Shown one piece after another: positions 10,936-20,785 of a DNA stretch of 64,000 bases. The position numbers were made by a program, and so were the translations under genes. Origin of the DNA: Siphonodentalium dalli (taxonomy: Eukaryota > Mollusca > Scaphopoda > Gadilida > Siphonodentaliidae); assembly GCA_032622095.1 (NCBI GenBank), contig CP136061.1, positions 95,229,345 to 95,293,344 on the forward strand. Reading direction: 5' to 3'. The notes under the pieces were generated by a model that was not told where the DNA came from, searched no databases, and saw only the letters and a program-made list of their open reading frames with translations. Within the stretch, counting starts at the first letter, position 1. The number at the start of each line of letters is the position of its first letter.

Positions 10936-11064
10936 CAGTAATGTCAAAAGTAATTGATCACTTAACCACAGCAAAATTATGGGTATTTTTTCATGATTTT
11001 AAATCCTGAAAAATTACCCATAATTATGCTGTGGTTAAGTGGTCAATTACTTTGGGCATTACTG
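10936..11064. mobile_element. Palindromic TA-target MITE, copy 2
   Basis: Starts CAGTAATGTC, ends GGCATTACTG, flanked by TA on both sides. Near-complete inverted repeat: arms read AATTGATCACTTAACCACAG and its complement. Same family as 1513-1668. Confidence 0.88.
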
Positions 11065-11110
11065 TAACCAATATAAGGATTTGAGGTTTAATGATAACTC
11101 AATCCTCATA

Positions 11111-11238
11111 CAGTAATGTTCAAAGTAATTGACCACTTAAGCACAGCAGAATAATGGGTAATTTATCAGGATTTTAAATGCTGAAAAAATACCCATAATT
11201 CTGCTGTGGTTAAGTGGTCAATTATTTGGGCATTACTG
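11111..11238. mobile_element. Palindromic TA-target MITE, copy 3
   Basis: Same termini and TA flanks. Arms read GACCACTTAAGCACAGCAGA and a near complement. It lies 175 bp from copy 2 with the same flank in between, so it arose by tandem duplication rather than by a new insertion. Confidence 0.88.
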
Positions 11239-11284
11239 TAACCAATATAAGGATTTGAGGTTTAATGATAACTCAATCCTCATA

Positions 11285-11413
11285 CAGTAATGTTCAAAGT
11301 AATTGACCACTTAACCAGAGCAGAATTATTTGTAATTTTTCAGGATTTTAAATCCTGAAAAATTACCAATAAGTCTGATGTGGTTAAGTGGTCAATTACT
11401 TTGGGCATTACTG
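11285..11413. mobile_element. Palindromic TA-target MITE, copy 4
   Basis: Same termini and TA flanks as copies 2 and 3, 174 bp from copy 3. The centre is GGATTTTAAATCC. The right arm reads GTCTGATGTGG where the left reads CCAGAGCAGAA, so the stem has several mismatches. Confidence 0.86.
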
Positions 11414-11464
11414 TAACCAATATAAGGATGTGAGGTTTAATGATAACTCCATCCACATAACTAA

Positions 11465-11839
11465 TAAATATGTGTGAAAATTAAAACAAAACAAAATAAA
11501 TTCCATGATGGCGTCCAATATGGACTGCCTAATTCTGCTCCAGAACATGTATATTGAATATATGGATGTTTATTGGGGGAAACCGATTATTTCAATGATA
11601 TTTTCATTAACTGGGATCCAAAACCCGACTTATGGGAGCGTGCTTCGCGCGCGACTGTATCTTAAGCATATGTGCATATTTAATAAGCCAACAATTGGAA
11701 CTGAATCCCATCAGAGAAGATTGGCGTGGGTCCCTTGTGCGATCTGTCCATCGAAAACTATTTAGACATCTCAAGACACGTAAGACCCAATAACTTAATA
11801 TACATAATAGATACATCTATTGCCTGAGTGACTAATATT
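11465..11839. other. No recognisable feature
   Basis: Two overlapping frames of under 90 codons occur on opposite strands. Neither shows a known motif or splice context. Confidence 0.4.
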
Positions 11840-12120
11840 TATATTTGTTATAATGAGGTCAACTAGTTGCGAAGCCAGCACCACAATTCTTTCCCTCCAT
11901 AGTAAATCTTAAAACAACTTCTAAAGAATTATTAATTTACCTTATATTTGGTATGGAGCATCCTTGGTTTACTGGAGTTCAGATTTGTTAACATCACGTC
12001 ACCAAGATAATTACTTGCGAAGCCACAGCCATAACTATTTCCCTCCATAGTAATTCTCAAAACAACTTCTTAAGAACAATTGACCAGGTCAGTCGCGCAA
12101 TTATTGGAAGAGCCACGGTC
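11840..12120 (+). mobile_element. Mollusc-type dispersed repeat, fragment
   Basis: Contains AATGAGGTCAACTAGTTGCG, CTTTCCCTCCATAGTAAATC and a second, diverged round of the same blocks ending near 12120. It is a truncated copy of the family at 7563-8004 and 39020-40330. Confidence 0.6.
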
Positions 12121-12808
12121 AATCATTTTTTAAAAACCAAATGTTACATTTAAATTATTGCTTTATTTAACCCCAAAAAAAATGAGAAAATTCACTTTTA
12201 CTACTTGCTAAATTTTATCTTTTAATTATTTCATTTAAATTTTAGTATTTACAGTATACTAAGTCCAAGTCTTTATAATCTGTTGAGTGACCCCACAGTC
12301 GTTTACTTGCTTTGTTAGTAATAATTTGAAGAATTACTTGTTTAAACGCAATTGTTATCAAAATATTTTATGTATTTTTTATAATTTCTATTTATATGTA
12401 ATACTATAATCTTGGTGGCGTTACCATTTCTGACTATGGTTTTCTTGTATAATACTAGCCAAAGGGAGCCTTTATTCAGCGTCGGAGGGGACTGCGGTAC
12501 CTGCACAAATTGGACTGCGGTACCCGTTGCGCCTCGCGCACATTTGGACCTAAATATTTACATATGTTCATATTCGACTTATTTGATTCAGAAATCATAG
12601 TGACCATGACCATAGTGAACTGATACCCGTTATTATGTTACTCAAGTTGGCGCGGGACACAGTGAAAACACATACATGTATATAAAAAGCGTACATCTGG
12701 TCTGAAAATAGGTTCATATTGAACCTAAATATCCACATTTATCTGCTTCTGAAATAGGTCCATAGTGAGCTTATTTTAACTTGTCCTCGAAATGTATTAA
12801 TATCCGAT
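12121..12808. other. AT-rich stretch without genes; shared 45-bp block
   Basis: No gene is visible. At about 12410-12455 it holds ATCTTGGTGGCGTTACCATT-type sequence that recurs nearly unchanged at about 23410-23455, suggesting a fragment of a further repeat family. Confidence 0.5.
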
Positions 12809-13209
12809 TTAACCCTTTACCCAACAGAAGGGCCCTGTGCCAATGCATTCTCTTATATATGCGAGTCGACCATAGGTCGCCTCGCATATATAAGAGAATG
12901 CATTGGCTTAGCATATTTAAAATTATAAAATTGTTAAAGAATGTAAGAAAAAATGGTAAAAAGTGTTAAAAAAAATATTTTTTTTAGGCCAATGCATTCT
13001 CTTATATATGCGAGGCGACCTATGGTCGACTCGCATATATAAGAGAATGCATTGGCACAGGGCATAACTGTAACTATCACAATGTGGTCAAGGAGCCGGT
13101 TCCAATGATATCCATATTTGTATGGTTCTATTGAGACAGACCGAAGATATTTTAGGCTGTTGAAGCTTTATTTGGCCGGTTTTGGCCGGTTTGTTGGGTA
13201 AAGGGTTAA
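12809..13209 (-). mobile_element. TTAA-target element with twin hairpins, copy 1
   Basis: The element is bounded by TTAA at each end (12809-12812 and 13206-13209) and has inverted termini CCCTTTACCCAACA / TGTTGGGTAAAGGG. Inside are two hairpins, each made of CCAATGCATTCTCTTATATA and its complement, separated by an A/T-rich link with CACTTTTTACC (read in the other orientation). TTAA duplication with CCC-starting termini is the piggyBac pattern. There is no transposase, so it is a non-autonomous derivative of about 400 bp. This copy runs opposite to the other three. Confidence 0.85.
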
Positions 13210-13246
13210 AGACACTTCGTAACTCATGCCATCGTGACCAGTACAG

Positions 13247-13576
13247 TCTGTCTCAATAGAACCATACAAATATGGATATCATTGGAACCGGCTCCTTGAC
13301 CACATTGTGATAGTTACAGTTAGCCCTGTGCCAATGCATTCTCTTATATATGCGAGTCGGCCATAGGTCGCCTCGCATATATAAGAGAATGCATTGACCT
13401 AAAAAAAATCTTTTTTTAACACTTTTTACCATTTTTTCTTACATTCTTTAACAATTTTATAATTTTTAATGTGTTAAGCCAATGCATTCTCTTATATATG
13501 CGAGGCGACCTATGGTCGACTCGCATATATAAGAGAATGCATTGGCACAGGGCCGTTCTGTTGGGTAAAGGGTTAA
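13247..13576 (+). mobile_element. TTAA-target twin-hairpin element, copy 2, 5'-truncated
   Basis: Starts abruptly at TCTGTCTCAATAGAACC, lacking the left terminus and the GGCCAAAACCGGCC block. It keeps both hairpins and the right terminus TTGGGTAAAGGGTTAA. Together with copy 1 it makes an inverted pair separated by 37 bp. Confidence 0.82.
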
Positions 13577-13862
13577 GTCACCGATTATTATTTTATAGTT
13601 CCTTGATATACTGTTTTAATAACACTATATGCCAGCCATAAAATATGACTAAAATATTATATTTCATCACCATTTGGAATGTCTGGGTCTCTGAATGTGC
13701 CCATAGAGTAATAGAAAATAGCTGAAATCATAAAAAACATTTCCCCCGTTATGGCTCCCAGAATGCAACAGAATTCAAACTAGTTTATTTTCAATGGAAG
13801 GGGAATAACTCTATATCTAAACATTGAAAATAATATACTTGGTACAGAAACACGCCGGTTTC
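13577..13862. repeat. Dispersed repeat with GGGGAATAACTC block
   Basis: Shares segments with 17940-18320 and 22480-22640: ATGCC..CATAAAATATGA, CATCACCATTTG, GAATGCAACAGAATTCAAAC and TTTCAATGGAAGGGGAATAAC. Some segments are in inverted order relative to the 18-kb copy, so the family is palindromic or rearranged. No coding sequence. Confidence 0.55.
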
Positions 13863-14064
13863 TCAAAAAAAAAACATGTTGACAGTTTATTACATCGAAT
13901 AAGTTGAAACATACAATGTTTTGGAGCTTACTCTTTCAAATGTTATATACTATGGCATATAGTTTATATAATGTGATCTGGTGGTTCGAAAAGTGGGCCT
14001 TTAATGTTATTGTAGTCAGCGGGTGTCTTTAGTTGACGCATGTATCTACATATTTTTTTACCAG

Positions 14065-14215
14065 ATGTATGTCAAAGGTTCAATCAACTTTATCGACGTG
14101 CATATATTAGTAACCAGACTCCGACAACGCCATTGGCGCCGGTATAAGCATTTTGTTCGTAACAGGCTGTTGGAATATGAAGAAAGATTACGTCACTCTA
14201 GATATATATACACAG
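14065..14215 (+). CDS. Possible internal exon, unknown protein
   Basis: A strong acceptor-like site (TATTTTTTTACCAG, ending 14064) precedes ATGTATGTCAAAGG, and a donor-like CACAG|GTATTT ends the stretch. The open frame between reads MYVKGSINFIDVHILVTR then a very basic stretch (RQRHWRRYKHFVRNR). I recognise no family. The downstream flank is part of an inverted duplication with 15880-16050. It could be a real exon or chance. Confidence 0.2.
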
Positions 14216-14345
14216 GTATTTGGCACAATAGACCCCACCACTCCAATGACATATATACATAAGACAAGGTAACTATATATATACCCGATTACCAAAATTC
14301 CACCACCTGGCGTTATCACGCTGTAGCTAAAATATTTAAAAAAAA
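14200..14345 (+). repeat. Inverted duplicate, left copy
   Basis: Reads TATTTGGCACAATAGACC, then GACAAGGTAACTAT, then GGCGTTATCACGCTGTAGC. The minus strand of 15880-16050 carries the same series with about three-quarters identity by eye. Confidence 0.7.
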
Positions 14346-14396
14346 ATATTCAAACTAAAAACACGTTTTGTCCTCGAAGGACTGTGGTTCATATAG

Positions 14397-14551
14397 GGAT
14401 TAACTGTCATGTGGACTGTTTTTATGGAGATGTAACCGTGAGGTAAGTGGTCATAACTTGTGTAAAACCCGAAGGGTTTTACATACAAGTTATATGACCA
14501 CTTACCTCACGGTTACATCTCCATAAAAACAGTCCACATGACAGTTAATCC
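14397..14551. repeat. Long near-perfect hairpin (74/78-bp arms)
   Basis: The left arm 14397-14470 (starts GGATTAACTGTCATGTGG, ends GTGTAAAACCC) and the right arm 14474-14551 are reverse complements apart from four extra bases in the right arm. The loop is only GAA. It has no known terminal motif or clear target duplication. It could be a foldback MITE or a templated inverted duplication. Confidence 0.93.
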
Positions 14552-15065
14552 TTATATTTATATACATTTAGCGAAAAAGCCACTTTTGTAAATGTATTTA
14601 AAACGAAAAGTGTATCGTGACAAAACCAGCCCAAAATAACACATAGCACCCTTGGCAAAACTTTAACAGGAACAATTGAAACCCGATGATTTATTAAGTC
14701 AATCCTGCGCGAATCCAAATGCGCCCAAAACATTACGCGTTCGTCTTTCCAAACCCAAATGACGTATCGATGTTGTTATGAGCTTGGAGTTATTAGCTGG
14801 TGCGCATTCACCGAGAAATAACTGCAACAAGCCACGTGGGCGCCGACCAATCAGAATGCTGGATTTAGTGATGACAACACTTAGTATGTAAATATTTTGG
14901 CATATCACCCTACTCGATCAGTTGATTGTATAAAAAGTTACAGGTATCATGCAGAACAGAACAATTCGGGCCAAAATTTCTGGACGGACATTTACTGAGT
15001 ACACCGGCTGAAAACAATTTCTGATCAGACCAGAGAGTACAGCCAGTTTGTGTCGGTGACATTCG
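14552..15065. other. No recognisable feature
   Basis: Short minus-strand frames without motifs. No relation to other repeats in the window. Confidence 0.45.
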
Positions 15066-15465
15066 TTAACCCTTTACCCAACAAACCGGCCAAAACCGGC
15101 CAAATAAAGCTTCAACAGCCTAAAATATCTTCGGTCTGTCTCAATAAAACCATACAAATATGGATATCATTGGAACCGGCTCATTGACCACATTGTGATG
15201 GTTACAGTTATGCCCTGTGCCAATGCATTCTCTTATATATGCGAGTCGACCATAGGTCGCCTCGCATATATAAGAGAATGCATTGGCCTAAAAAAAATCT
15301 GTTTTTAACACTTTTTACCATTTTTTCTTACATTCTTTAACAATTTTATAATTTTTAATGTGTTAAGCCAATGCATTCTCTTATATATGCGAGGCGACCT
15401 ATGGTCGACTCGCATATATAAGAGAATGCATTGGCACAGGGCCGTTCTGTTTGGTAAAGGGTTAA
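15066..15465 (+). mobile_element. TTAA-target twin-hairpin element, copy 3
   Basis: Complete 400-bp copy. TTAA|CCCTTTACCCAACAAACC opens it and TTTGGTAAAGGG|TTAA closes it. Both internal hairpins are intact. The right terminus has one change relative to the other copies (TTTGG for TTGGG). Confidence 0.88.
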
Positions 15466-15737
15466 GACTTACATTGGATCAACTTCAGTGGTAAATTTCT
15501 ATTAATTTTAACTCATAAAAGAATCTCCTCTTGCAAATATGACCGAGATATGCAGTTAAATAGCTTTCACGAATGTGGAAAACGTAATTTGTTTTCCATT
15601 TTGGTAACCTTGGGACAAATTACACTTCTCACTTTCTTGAGAGCTATATAGTTGCATAGTACCATAAGTGTCATAAGAACATCTTTTGTGGGTTGAAATG
15701 AATAACAAATTACCTGAAGTGTAAGTCTTGATGAATG

Positions 15738-15962
15738 TCACTGACGAAAAATGGCTGTCCCCTCGGAAAATTCCTTTAGTCCCATGACCGACCAGAAAGT
15801 TTGGTCAGAATTTTTCTGTTCCAATGCCTTTAACTTTTGATGCAACCTATCGAGTCGGGTAATGTGCCCTTCTTGAACAAACCATACGTCATCATGTGAA
15901 TAACATAACACAGATAGTTTAGCCACAGCTAGATAACGACATGTGGTGGGAATTTGAGTCAT
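15738..15962 (-). pseudogene. Open frame with partial paralogue, unknown
   Basis: The minus-strand frame reads from the inverted-duplicate segment (IPTTCRYLAVAK) into VWFVQEGHITRLDRLHQKLK and stops after ...EGTAIFRQ. The paralogous plus-strand segment at about 14300 also translates to a similar peptide (STTWRYHAVAKIF), so the frame may be conserved. There is no good acceptor or donor. The family is unknown and the copy may be decayed. Confidence 0.2.
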
Positions 15963-16050
15963 CTGATAGATAGTTACCTTGTCTCATATATATGTCTTTG
16001 GGTGGTGAGGTCTATTGTGCCAAATAGCTGTGTCTAGATACACGAATCAG
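15880..16050 (-). repeat. Inverted duplicate, right copy
   Basis: Minus-strand counterpart of 14200-14345: CTATTTGGCACAATAGACCT, GACAAGGTAACTATC and CGTTATCTAGCTGTGGC in the same order. Confidence 0.7.
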
Positions 16051-16115
16051 AAACAGTAATTATTTTACAGTTAATCTCCCATTGTCTGCCTGTGGCATAC
16101 ACATAACACATGCAC

Positions 16116-16241
16116 GCAGAGAAAGAGCGAGAGAGAAGAGAAGAGAGAGACAGAGAGAGACAGAGAGAGAGAGAGAAAGAGAGCAAGAGAAAGAGAGAGG
16201 AGAGAGGGAGAGAGAAAGAGAGAGGAGAGAGGGAGAGAGAT

Positions 16242-16326
<85 letters not shown>
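16116..16326 (+). repeat. GA microsatellite
   Basis: An interrupted (GAGA)n tract that becomes pure GA over the last 75 bp. It lies 48 bp downstream of exon 2 of the EEP gene, inside its presumed following intron. The long frames across it are low-complexity artefacts. Confidence 0.95.
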
Positions 16327-16328
<2 letters not shown>

Positions 16329-16373
16329 TTATCCATTCAGTATAGAAGAGTTAAACGTTGGTTGTGGCCTTAC

Positions 16374-16541
16374 CTGCACGCATTGCACATCGAATCCCTT
16401 GAAACTTCCCCAATATGTGTGCACATTTCCAACGTTAATAGTGTTCTCTGTGTGAAAGTCGACGAATTTCACCAAGAGGGCAATCTGATCATATCCTAGA
16501 CGGCGGCCAATTTCGCCCAGATTGCTATTAATTGAAGCGTC
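16374..16541 (-). CDS. EEP-family nuclease gene, exon 2
   Basis: This 168-bp exon encodes 56 residues. A CTTCCAG acceptor precedes GACGCT at 16541, and the donor is CAG|GTAAGG at 16374/16373. Both ends are phase 0, so it joins exon 1 directly to continue the protein as residues 145-200. It contains RRLGYDQIALLVKF and then VGNVHTYWGSFKGF. In the CCR4/nocturnin/PDE12 clan the equivalent strand carries a catalytic N-x-H (NTHLYW-type); here N183 and H185 match. The later GDFNS-type and SDH motifs needed for the active site are not in this exon and I found no further exon to the left, so the gene continues beyond a long intron or is broken. Confidence 0.82.
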
Positions 16542-17416
16542 CTGGAAGGTAATGCTATTCCATTAAAAACATACCATGGACTGAATTCAGTGCATGAATA
16601 AAACTGATCGTATATTAAGTTTTTTTTTCTCGGTGGATTCCGGGGAGGAATTTGATAAATTGTGCTTAAATCAAAATGAAGGTAAAAATGACCATCCTTG
16701 CCACGGAGAGATGGTTTTTACTGGAAACGAAACAGAAAATCATAGCATAATACAATGAGTATGGTTTTAGGACGATAGCAACTCTTTGTGTTCTTTCAAC
16801 CGAGTTTGAGATGGTGGTATAAATCGATACACCCTGTAAATTACAAGAAATCTGTATTCAAATGAACGGGATTTTGGACTGCTGAACGGGGGTTGATGTC
16901 GGTCGATCAAATGGTGTTAGTTTGTATCTGTAAGGGTGTGGATAAATATAATCTAAATGAGCTTGGGAACGTATGGCAGATTATGTTCCATGGAAATTTC
17001 AACAGTCTGACTGGCCATTTATAGTTCAAGTTGTCTGATATGGGAATGTCAGAGAATTTGTAAACCACCTTATAGTATGAATATACTCGATTGAGTTTTT
17101 GAACTGCAGTAAACAACGAGCATTTGTGGGATGATGGTGTATTATTTAGTATGGTAGCTGTGGTATTATTTACAACATGGAAACGTTTGCTATATATAGC
17201 TCTTCCTATTATGGTACTGCTATTGAAAGGGAGATAATTCTAAATCTTTTATTTCACGTTGAAGTATAATGTACTTATAAATTCACAGGTGGCCTTAAAA
17301 TTCCTAAATTCCACCCTTCACCGTGAAATTTTCCCGAATTTTAGGGTACCCGAACCCATTCCCAAAATACACAGGATAACCCATGATCACACATTGAACA
17401 TGTAACTAGAACTTAC
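16542..17416 (-). other. Intron between EEP exons 1 and 2
   Basis: An 875-bp intron with GT (GTAAGT at 17416-17411) and AG (16543-16542) borders. It contains no repeat I can place. The short minus-strand frame at 16907-17116 has no motif. Confidence 0.75.
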
Positions 17417-17871
17417 TGGAACTAGGCCAGTTGCTGCCAATCCATCGACCCCGAGCGTGTGACTTTCGTGGTGTACCACTCTGAACAGATCCGGTTTGTA
17501 GAATGTTGCCAGACCCTCCATCGGGTTTGGCCTTGGTGCGTGGATACCACTGTAACCATTTTCGCTGAGTTTTTCATTGATGACGTCATACGCAGATGGA
17601 CATATCTCCTGCATGCAGACGATGTCAGGGTCGTAGTGAACTACTTCCGATGCTATCCTGGCAAGGCGAATTGACCTCTCTCGCACTTCCGGTTTCACAT
17701 ATGTGTAACCCCGGTCGACGCAACGCTGATTCAATATGTTGTAAGTCATCAAAGAAAAACTACCGTTGCGATGTGTGCCAATAGCGGCAGTAGCACTAAT
17801 TAGTTTACGACTAAACAGTTTCTGCTCGGTGTCGCCGGATGCACTCATTTTCAATTTAACTTCTTCAGTTC
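17417..17871 (-). CDS. EEP-family nuclease (CCR4/angel/PDE12-like), exon 1
   Basis: The minus-strand exon runs from an acceptor (CCATTTTCAG|GAACTG, exon base 17871) to a GTAAGT donor after 17417. The likely start codon is at 17848-17846 (MSASGDTEQK), giving 144 codons ending in phase 0. The frame is also open back to the acceptor, so translation could start in an earlier exon. Landmarks of the EEP fold are SFSLMTYNILNQ (residues 30-41, with metal-site N37), DPDIVCMQEI (73-82, with catalytic E81) and MEGLATFYKPDLF (100-112). The EGLATFY wording resembles 2',5'-phosphodiesterase 12 more than nocturnin or CCR4, which usually read DGCA-FF. The family removes poly(A) tails or cleaves 2',5'-oligoadenylate. 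The N-terminus before the fold is only about 30 residues, far shorter than vertebrate PDE12, and shows no clear mitochondrial presequence. Subfamily assignment is tentative. Confidence 0.85.
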
Positions 17872-17939
17872 CTGAAAATGGGATGTGAAACACTCCGATT
17901 GGGTGATCAAATAGAAATGGAGAATACTATTGCTGAAAG

Positions 17940-18320
17940 TAGTTATTTAAAGGCCCACTTAATTTTCAAACCCCCAGATCACATTATATATCAAATATAT
18001 GTCATATTTTATACCATAAAATATATGCCATATTTTATACCATTTGAAAGAGGAAGATCCAAAACATTGTATTATCAACTTATCCGGTGTATTAAACTGT
18101 GGACATGTTGTTTTTGTTGAGTTGCCAACGCGTTTTGTCATCAAGATTGAAGTAAAAATCAGTATTATTTTCAATGCAGGGGGAATAACTCTATATATTA
18201 AAGATAGAGTTCTCCCCCTTCCATTGAAAAAGTTTGAATTCTGTTGCATTCTGGGTGACATAAGGGGGGGGGGGAGAGTCTTCTATTTATCTGTGGGCAT
18301 CTTCTGAGACACCTTCTGAG
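17940..18320. repeat. Dispersed repeat with hairpin
   Basis: Shares AGGCCCACTTAATTTTC and ACCATTTGAAAG with 22480-22640, and GAATTCTGTTGCATTCTGGG (inverted) with 13577-13862. It contains a hairpin at 18168-18231, with arms TTTCAATGCAGGGGGAATAA and TCTCCCCCTTCCATTGAAA. Confidence 0.6.
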
Positions 18321-18790
18321 ATTGTTTGCGTCCCGAATCGAGAAGTAAATATTTATAATTGAGAGTATTTCAGACGATGTTATATATATGGAGTGGTACG
18401 GTCGATTTGCTTGATATTTTCGGCGATGTTAGTAGAATGCTACATTCCTCCAGCTGGCATAGCGCATGAAAACTAACTTACCAGTTTCACGCACCCGAAA
18501 AAGTCCATAATATGTCTTTATACCTTTATTTACTAAATGAATTCTTTCATTCCATTATAAATGTAAACATTGGAATATTCATCTGGAGGTATGTAAAGAA
18601 AATTTAATCAGACGACAGACATACTAACGTATAATGCAAGTGCAGAAATATTCCTGTACATTGTTGAGAAATGTTCACATTGTAAGTTCAACAAATAAAC
18701 ATATCGTAAGGGAACTACTCGCCAATGAGTATTTAGTAAAGAAAGGGTTAAGAACATTGATTAAAAAAAAATTCTGTTTAGATTGCTACT
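18321..18790. other. No recognisable feature
   Basis: No repeat relation or gene-like frame recognised. This stretch lies upstream of the EEP gene and could contain its promoter or 5' exon, but I see no decisive motif. Confidence 0.4.
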
Positions 18791-18796
18791 GTATCA

Positions 18797-18955
18797 CTAC
18801 ATTATTTTTATATATTATATTATATTATTATATTATATTATTATATTATATTATTATATTATATTATTATATTATATTATATTATATTATATATTATATT
18901 ACATTACCTTATATTACATTATATTATAATATTATAATTATTTATATTATTTCGA
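18797..18955 (+). repeat. TATAT/TATTATAT low-complexity tract
   Basis: About 160 bp made of TATATTATAT-type words with scattered C. It behaves as a microsatellite or minisatellite; the frame across it is an artefact. Confidence 0.9.
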
Positions 18956-19114
18956 TTTAAGGCGAGCAAATTGGATTGTACTATAACTAAATAAGGCGGC
19001 GCCGCGGGCTCTATATACATGTACATGACTCGTAAGGTTAATTGTCGACTCTGCTGCAGGTCACGGGTTGACTCAAAATCGGCTACAAGTTGAATTTTTC
19101 TCTGAGTATACGTG

Positions 19115-19210
19115 TTTGTCACTGTGTAGGAACTGTTACATCGGAAATCGTTCTATCGCCGGTTTGTGATGGTTCTTGACTGATTTGTGACGGTTCCTGA
19201 TGATCGAAAT
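19115..19210 (+). repeat. Fragment of palindrome-1 inner-end sequence
   Basis: Reads CACTGTGTAGGAACTGTTAC, ATCGTTCTATCGCCGG and TGACGGTTCCTGATGATCG. The same series occurs at 28905-28995 and inverted at 25325-25435, the inner ends of the large palindrome. It may be the terminus of a transposon family that built the palindrome. Confidence 0.6.
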
Positions 19211-19776
19211 TATATATGTTCACGACTTTTTGACAGTTAAAACGCAATTTTGTGGCATCTAGGTGATACTTCAATTAGTTATTTTCAATCCCATCACAAT
19301 CTGTGGCACCAATGAGCGTGTTAATAACGAAACTTTCATTGTGCGAGTCATAACAACGACAAAAACCGCGAATTTTTATATTTGTTTGTTTTATCTCCTG
19401 ATCGAGTCGGTTCTCTCCCCATTTAATCTGTATACGGGTAAAACTATGGCTAATATTTGCCATGGTACATGGTTCAAACTGCCAATTTTGTGAAAGTATA
19501 TAAGGATAAACACAACAAACTATGCATTAAGTTGAAATTTGCACCACTTGTCATTAATTTCGATGAATTACACTGCCTTTCTATGCTTATCCAATAAGCT
19601 GTTTTACGCCTATCAAAATTTACAAAGTCGCCAGCTAGTTTAAAAAATAACGCGTTTTGCAGGCCCAACATTTCCATGAGTCAATAGCCGGTTAACAATA
19701 GTGAAATTTCATAGCGCTGGACTTCGGAAAGCGTGAGTGTAGACGGGATATATAGAGTTATCTGTCTTGTATTTTA
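19211..19776. other. No recognisable feature
   Basis: Several overlapping frames of 60-76 codons on both strands lack motifs and splice context. Confidence 0.4.
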
Positions 19777-19803
19777 TCTCATATATATTTATCTCATAAG
19801 ACC

Positions 19804-19836
<33 letters not shown>

Positions 19837-20221
19837 TCTTAATACAAATCTACGATTATCGACAGATCGGGACGAAACTTGGTACGTGTGTGTAGTTTGA
19901 CCAGGCGGTGGTCGTTGTCGTATTGGCGAGCCCGTGCGACGCCCGTGCAGCGCATGCGCAGACGAGATCTCGGAAACGGGTGGAGCTATCGACTTGAAAT
20001 TTTCTATGTGAATGTATCTTGCCCCGGATACGAATTTTATCGGGTCGCCGAGCCCGTGCGACGCAAGCTTCGCGCATGCGCAGACGAGATCTCGAAAAAG
20101 GGTGGAGCTATCGACTTGAAATTTGGTTTTTGAATAGCCCGGACAACGTCGGGCTGGGTAGAGCTATCGACTTGAAATTTTGTTTTTGAATAGCCCGGAC
20201 AACGTCGGGCTCATCGGCTAG
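19777..20221 (+). mobile_element. Helitron-like element A4
   Basis: Type A copy as at 3012. It starts TCTCATATATATTTATCTC, has a TCTG tract and two interior units with GCATGCGCAGACGAGATCTC, and a doubled terminal unit each carrying hairpin AGCCCGGACAACGTCGGGCT. It ends CTAG at 20218-20221, followed by T. Confidence 0.74.
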
Positions 20222-20731
20222 TCTATTATATAATTTTGAACTTCTGTCTGTATTTGTGTTATATACTCGAAAAACTGCTCGACCGATCCGACTCAAATTT
20301 GGTTTGTTGGCCTACTTTGATCCGGGGAACAACATGGGCTCAAATACGCTCATATAGGCATGTTTCTGAACCTCGACCGATCCCACTCAAATTTGGTAGC
20401 TGGTTCTACTTTGATCACGGGAACAATATGGGCGGGTCCAATTTCATTTGCGACCGTGTCCTTGACCTTGACATCGCTCATATATATATGCATGTTTCTT
20501 GACCTCGAACGATCCGACTCAAATTTGGTATAATGTAGGCCTACTTTGATCCCGGAACAATATGGGTCGGTCCAATTTCTGTTTTCACGTGCGACCATTT
20601 CCTTGACCTTGACCATATTCGCTATATAGGCATGCATGTTTCCGGGCCGATCGAATAATAGTTTGTCCAGGCGGAGACGATCACAAATAAATCCCTAAAT
20701 AGCCCAGACGAAGAGGGGGCACATCTGCTTG
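20222..20731 (+). mobile_element. Helitron-like element, third body type
   Basis: Abuts the CTAG of A4 and starts TCTATTATATAATTTTGAAC. The body is three rounds of a roughly 130-bp unit around CGATCCGACTCAAATTTGGT, GGGAACAATATGGGC and GTGTCCTTGACCTTGAC. The end AGCCCAGACGAAGAGGGGG...CTTG looks like a decayed terminal hairpin plus CTRR; CTTG departs from the rule. Confidence 0.55.
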
Positions 20732-20785
20732 TGTTGTCTATTTTCGTAGAAGTATTTCACTCAACAAAAAGCCAAAAATAAGACG

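Larger units (their letters stand above)
10915..11462 (+). repeat. Tandem array of MITE plus flank, about 175-bp period
   Basis: The flank GAGGTTTAATGATAACTC with AATCCTCATA, plus AACCAATATAAGGAT, occurs between and on both sides of the three MITE copies. The repeating unit is therefore MITE plus host flank, which is how a satellite can be seeded by a transposon. Confidence 0.82.

Noticed and set aside
16034-16499. RE/ER-repeat and SL-repeat proteins over the GA tract
   Set aside because: Low-complexity translation of a microsatellite in both directions. Part of the plus-strand frame is simply antisense to EEP exon 2.
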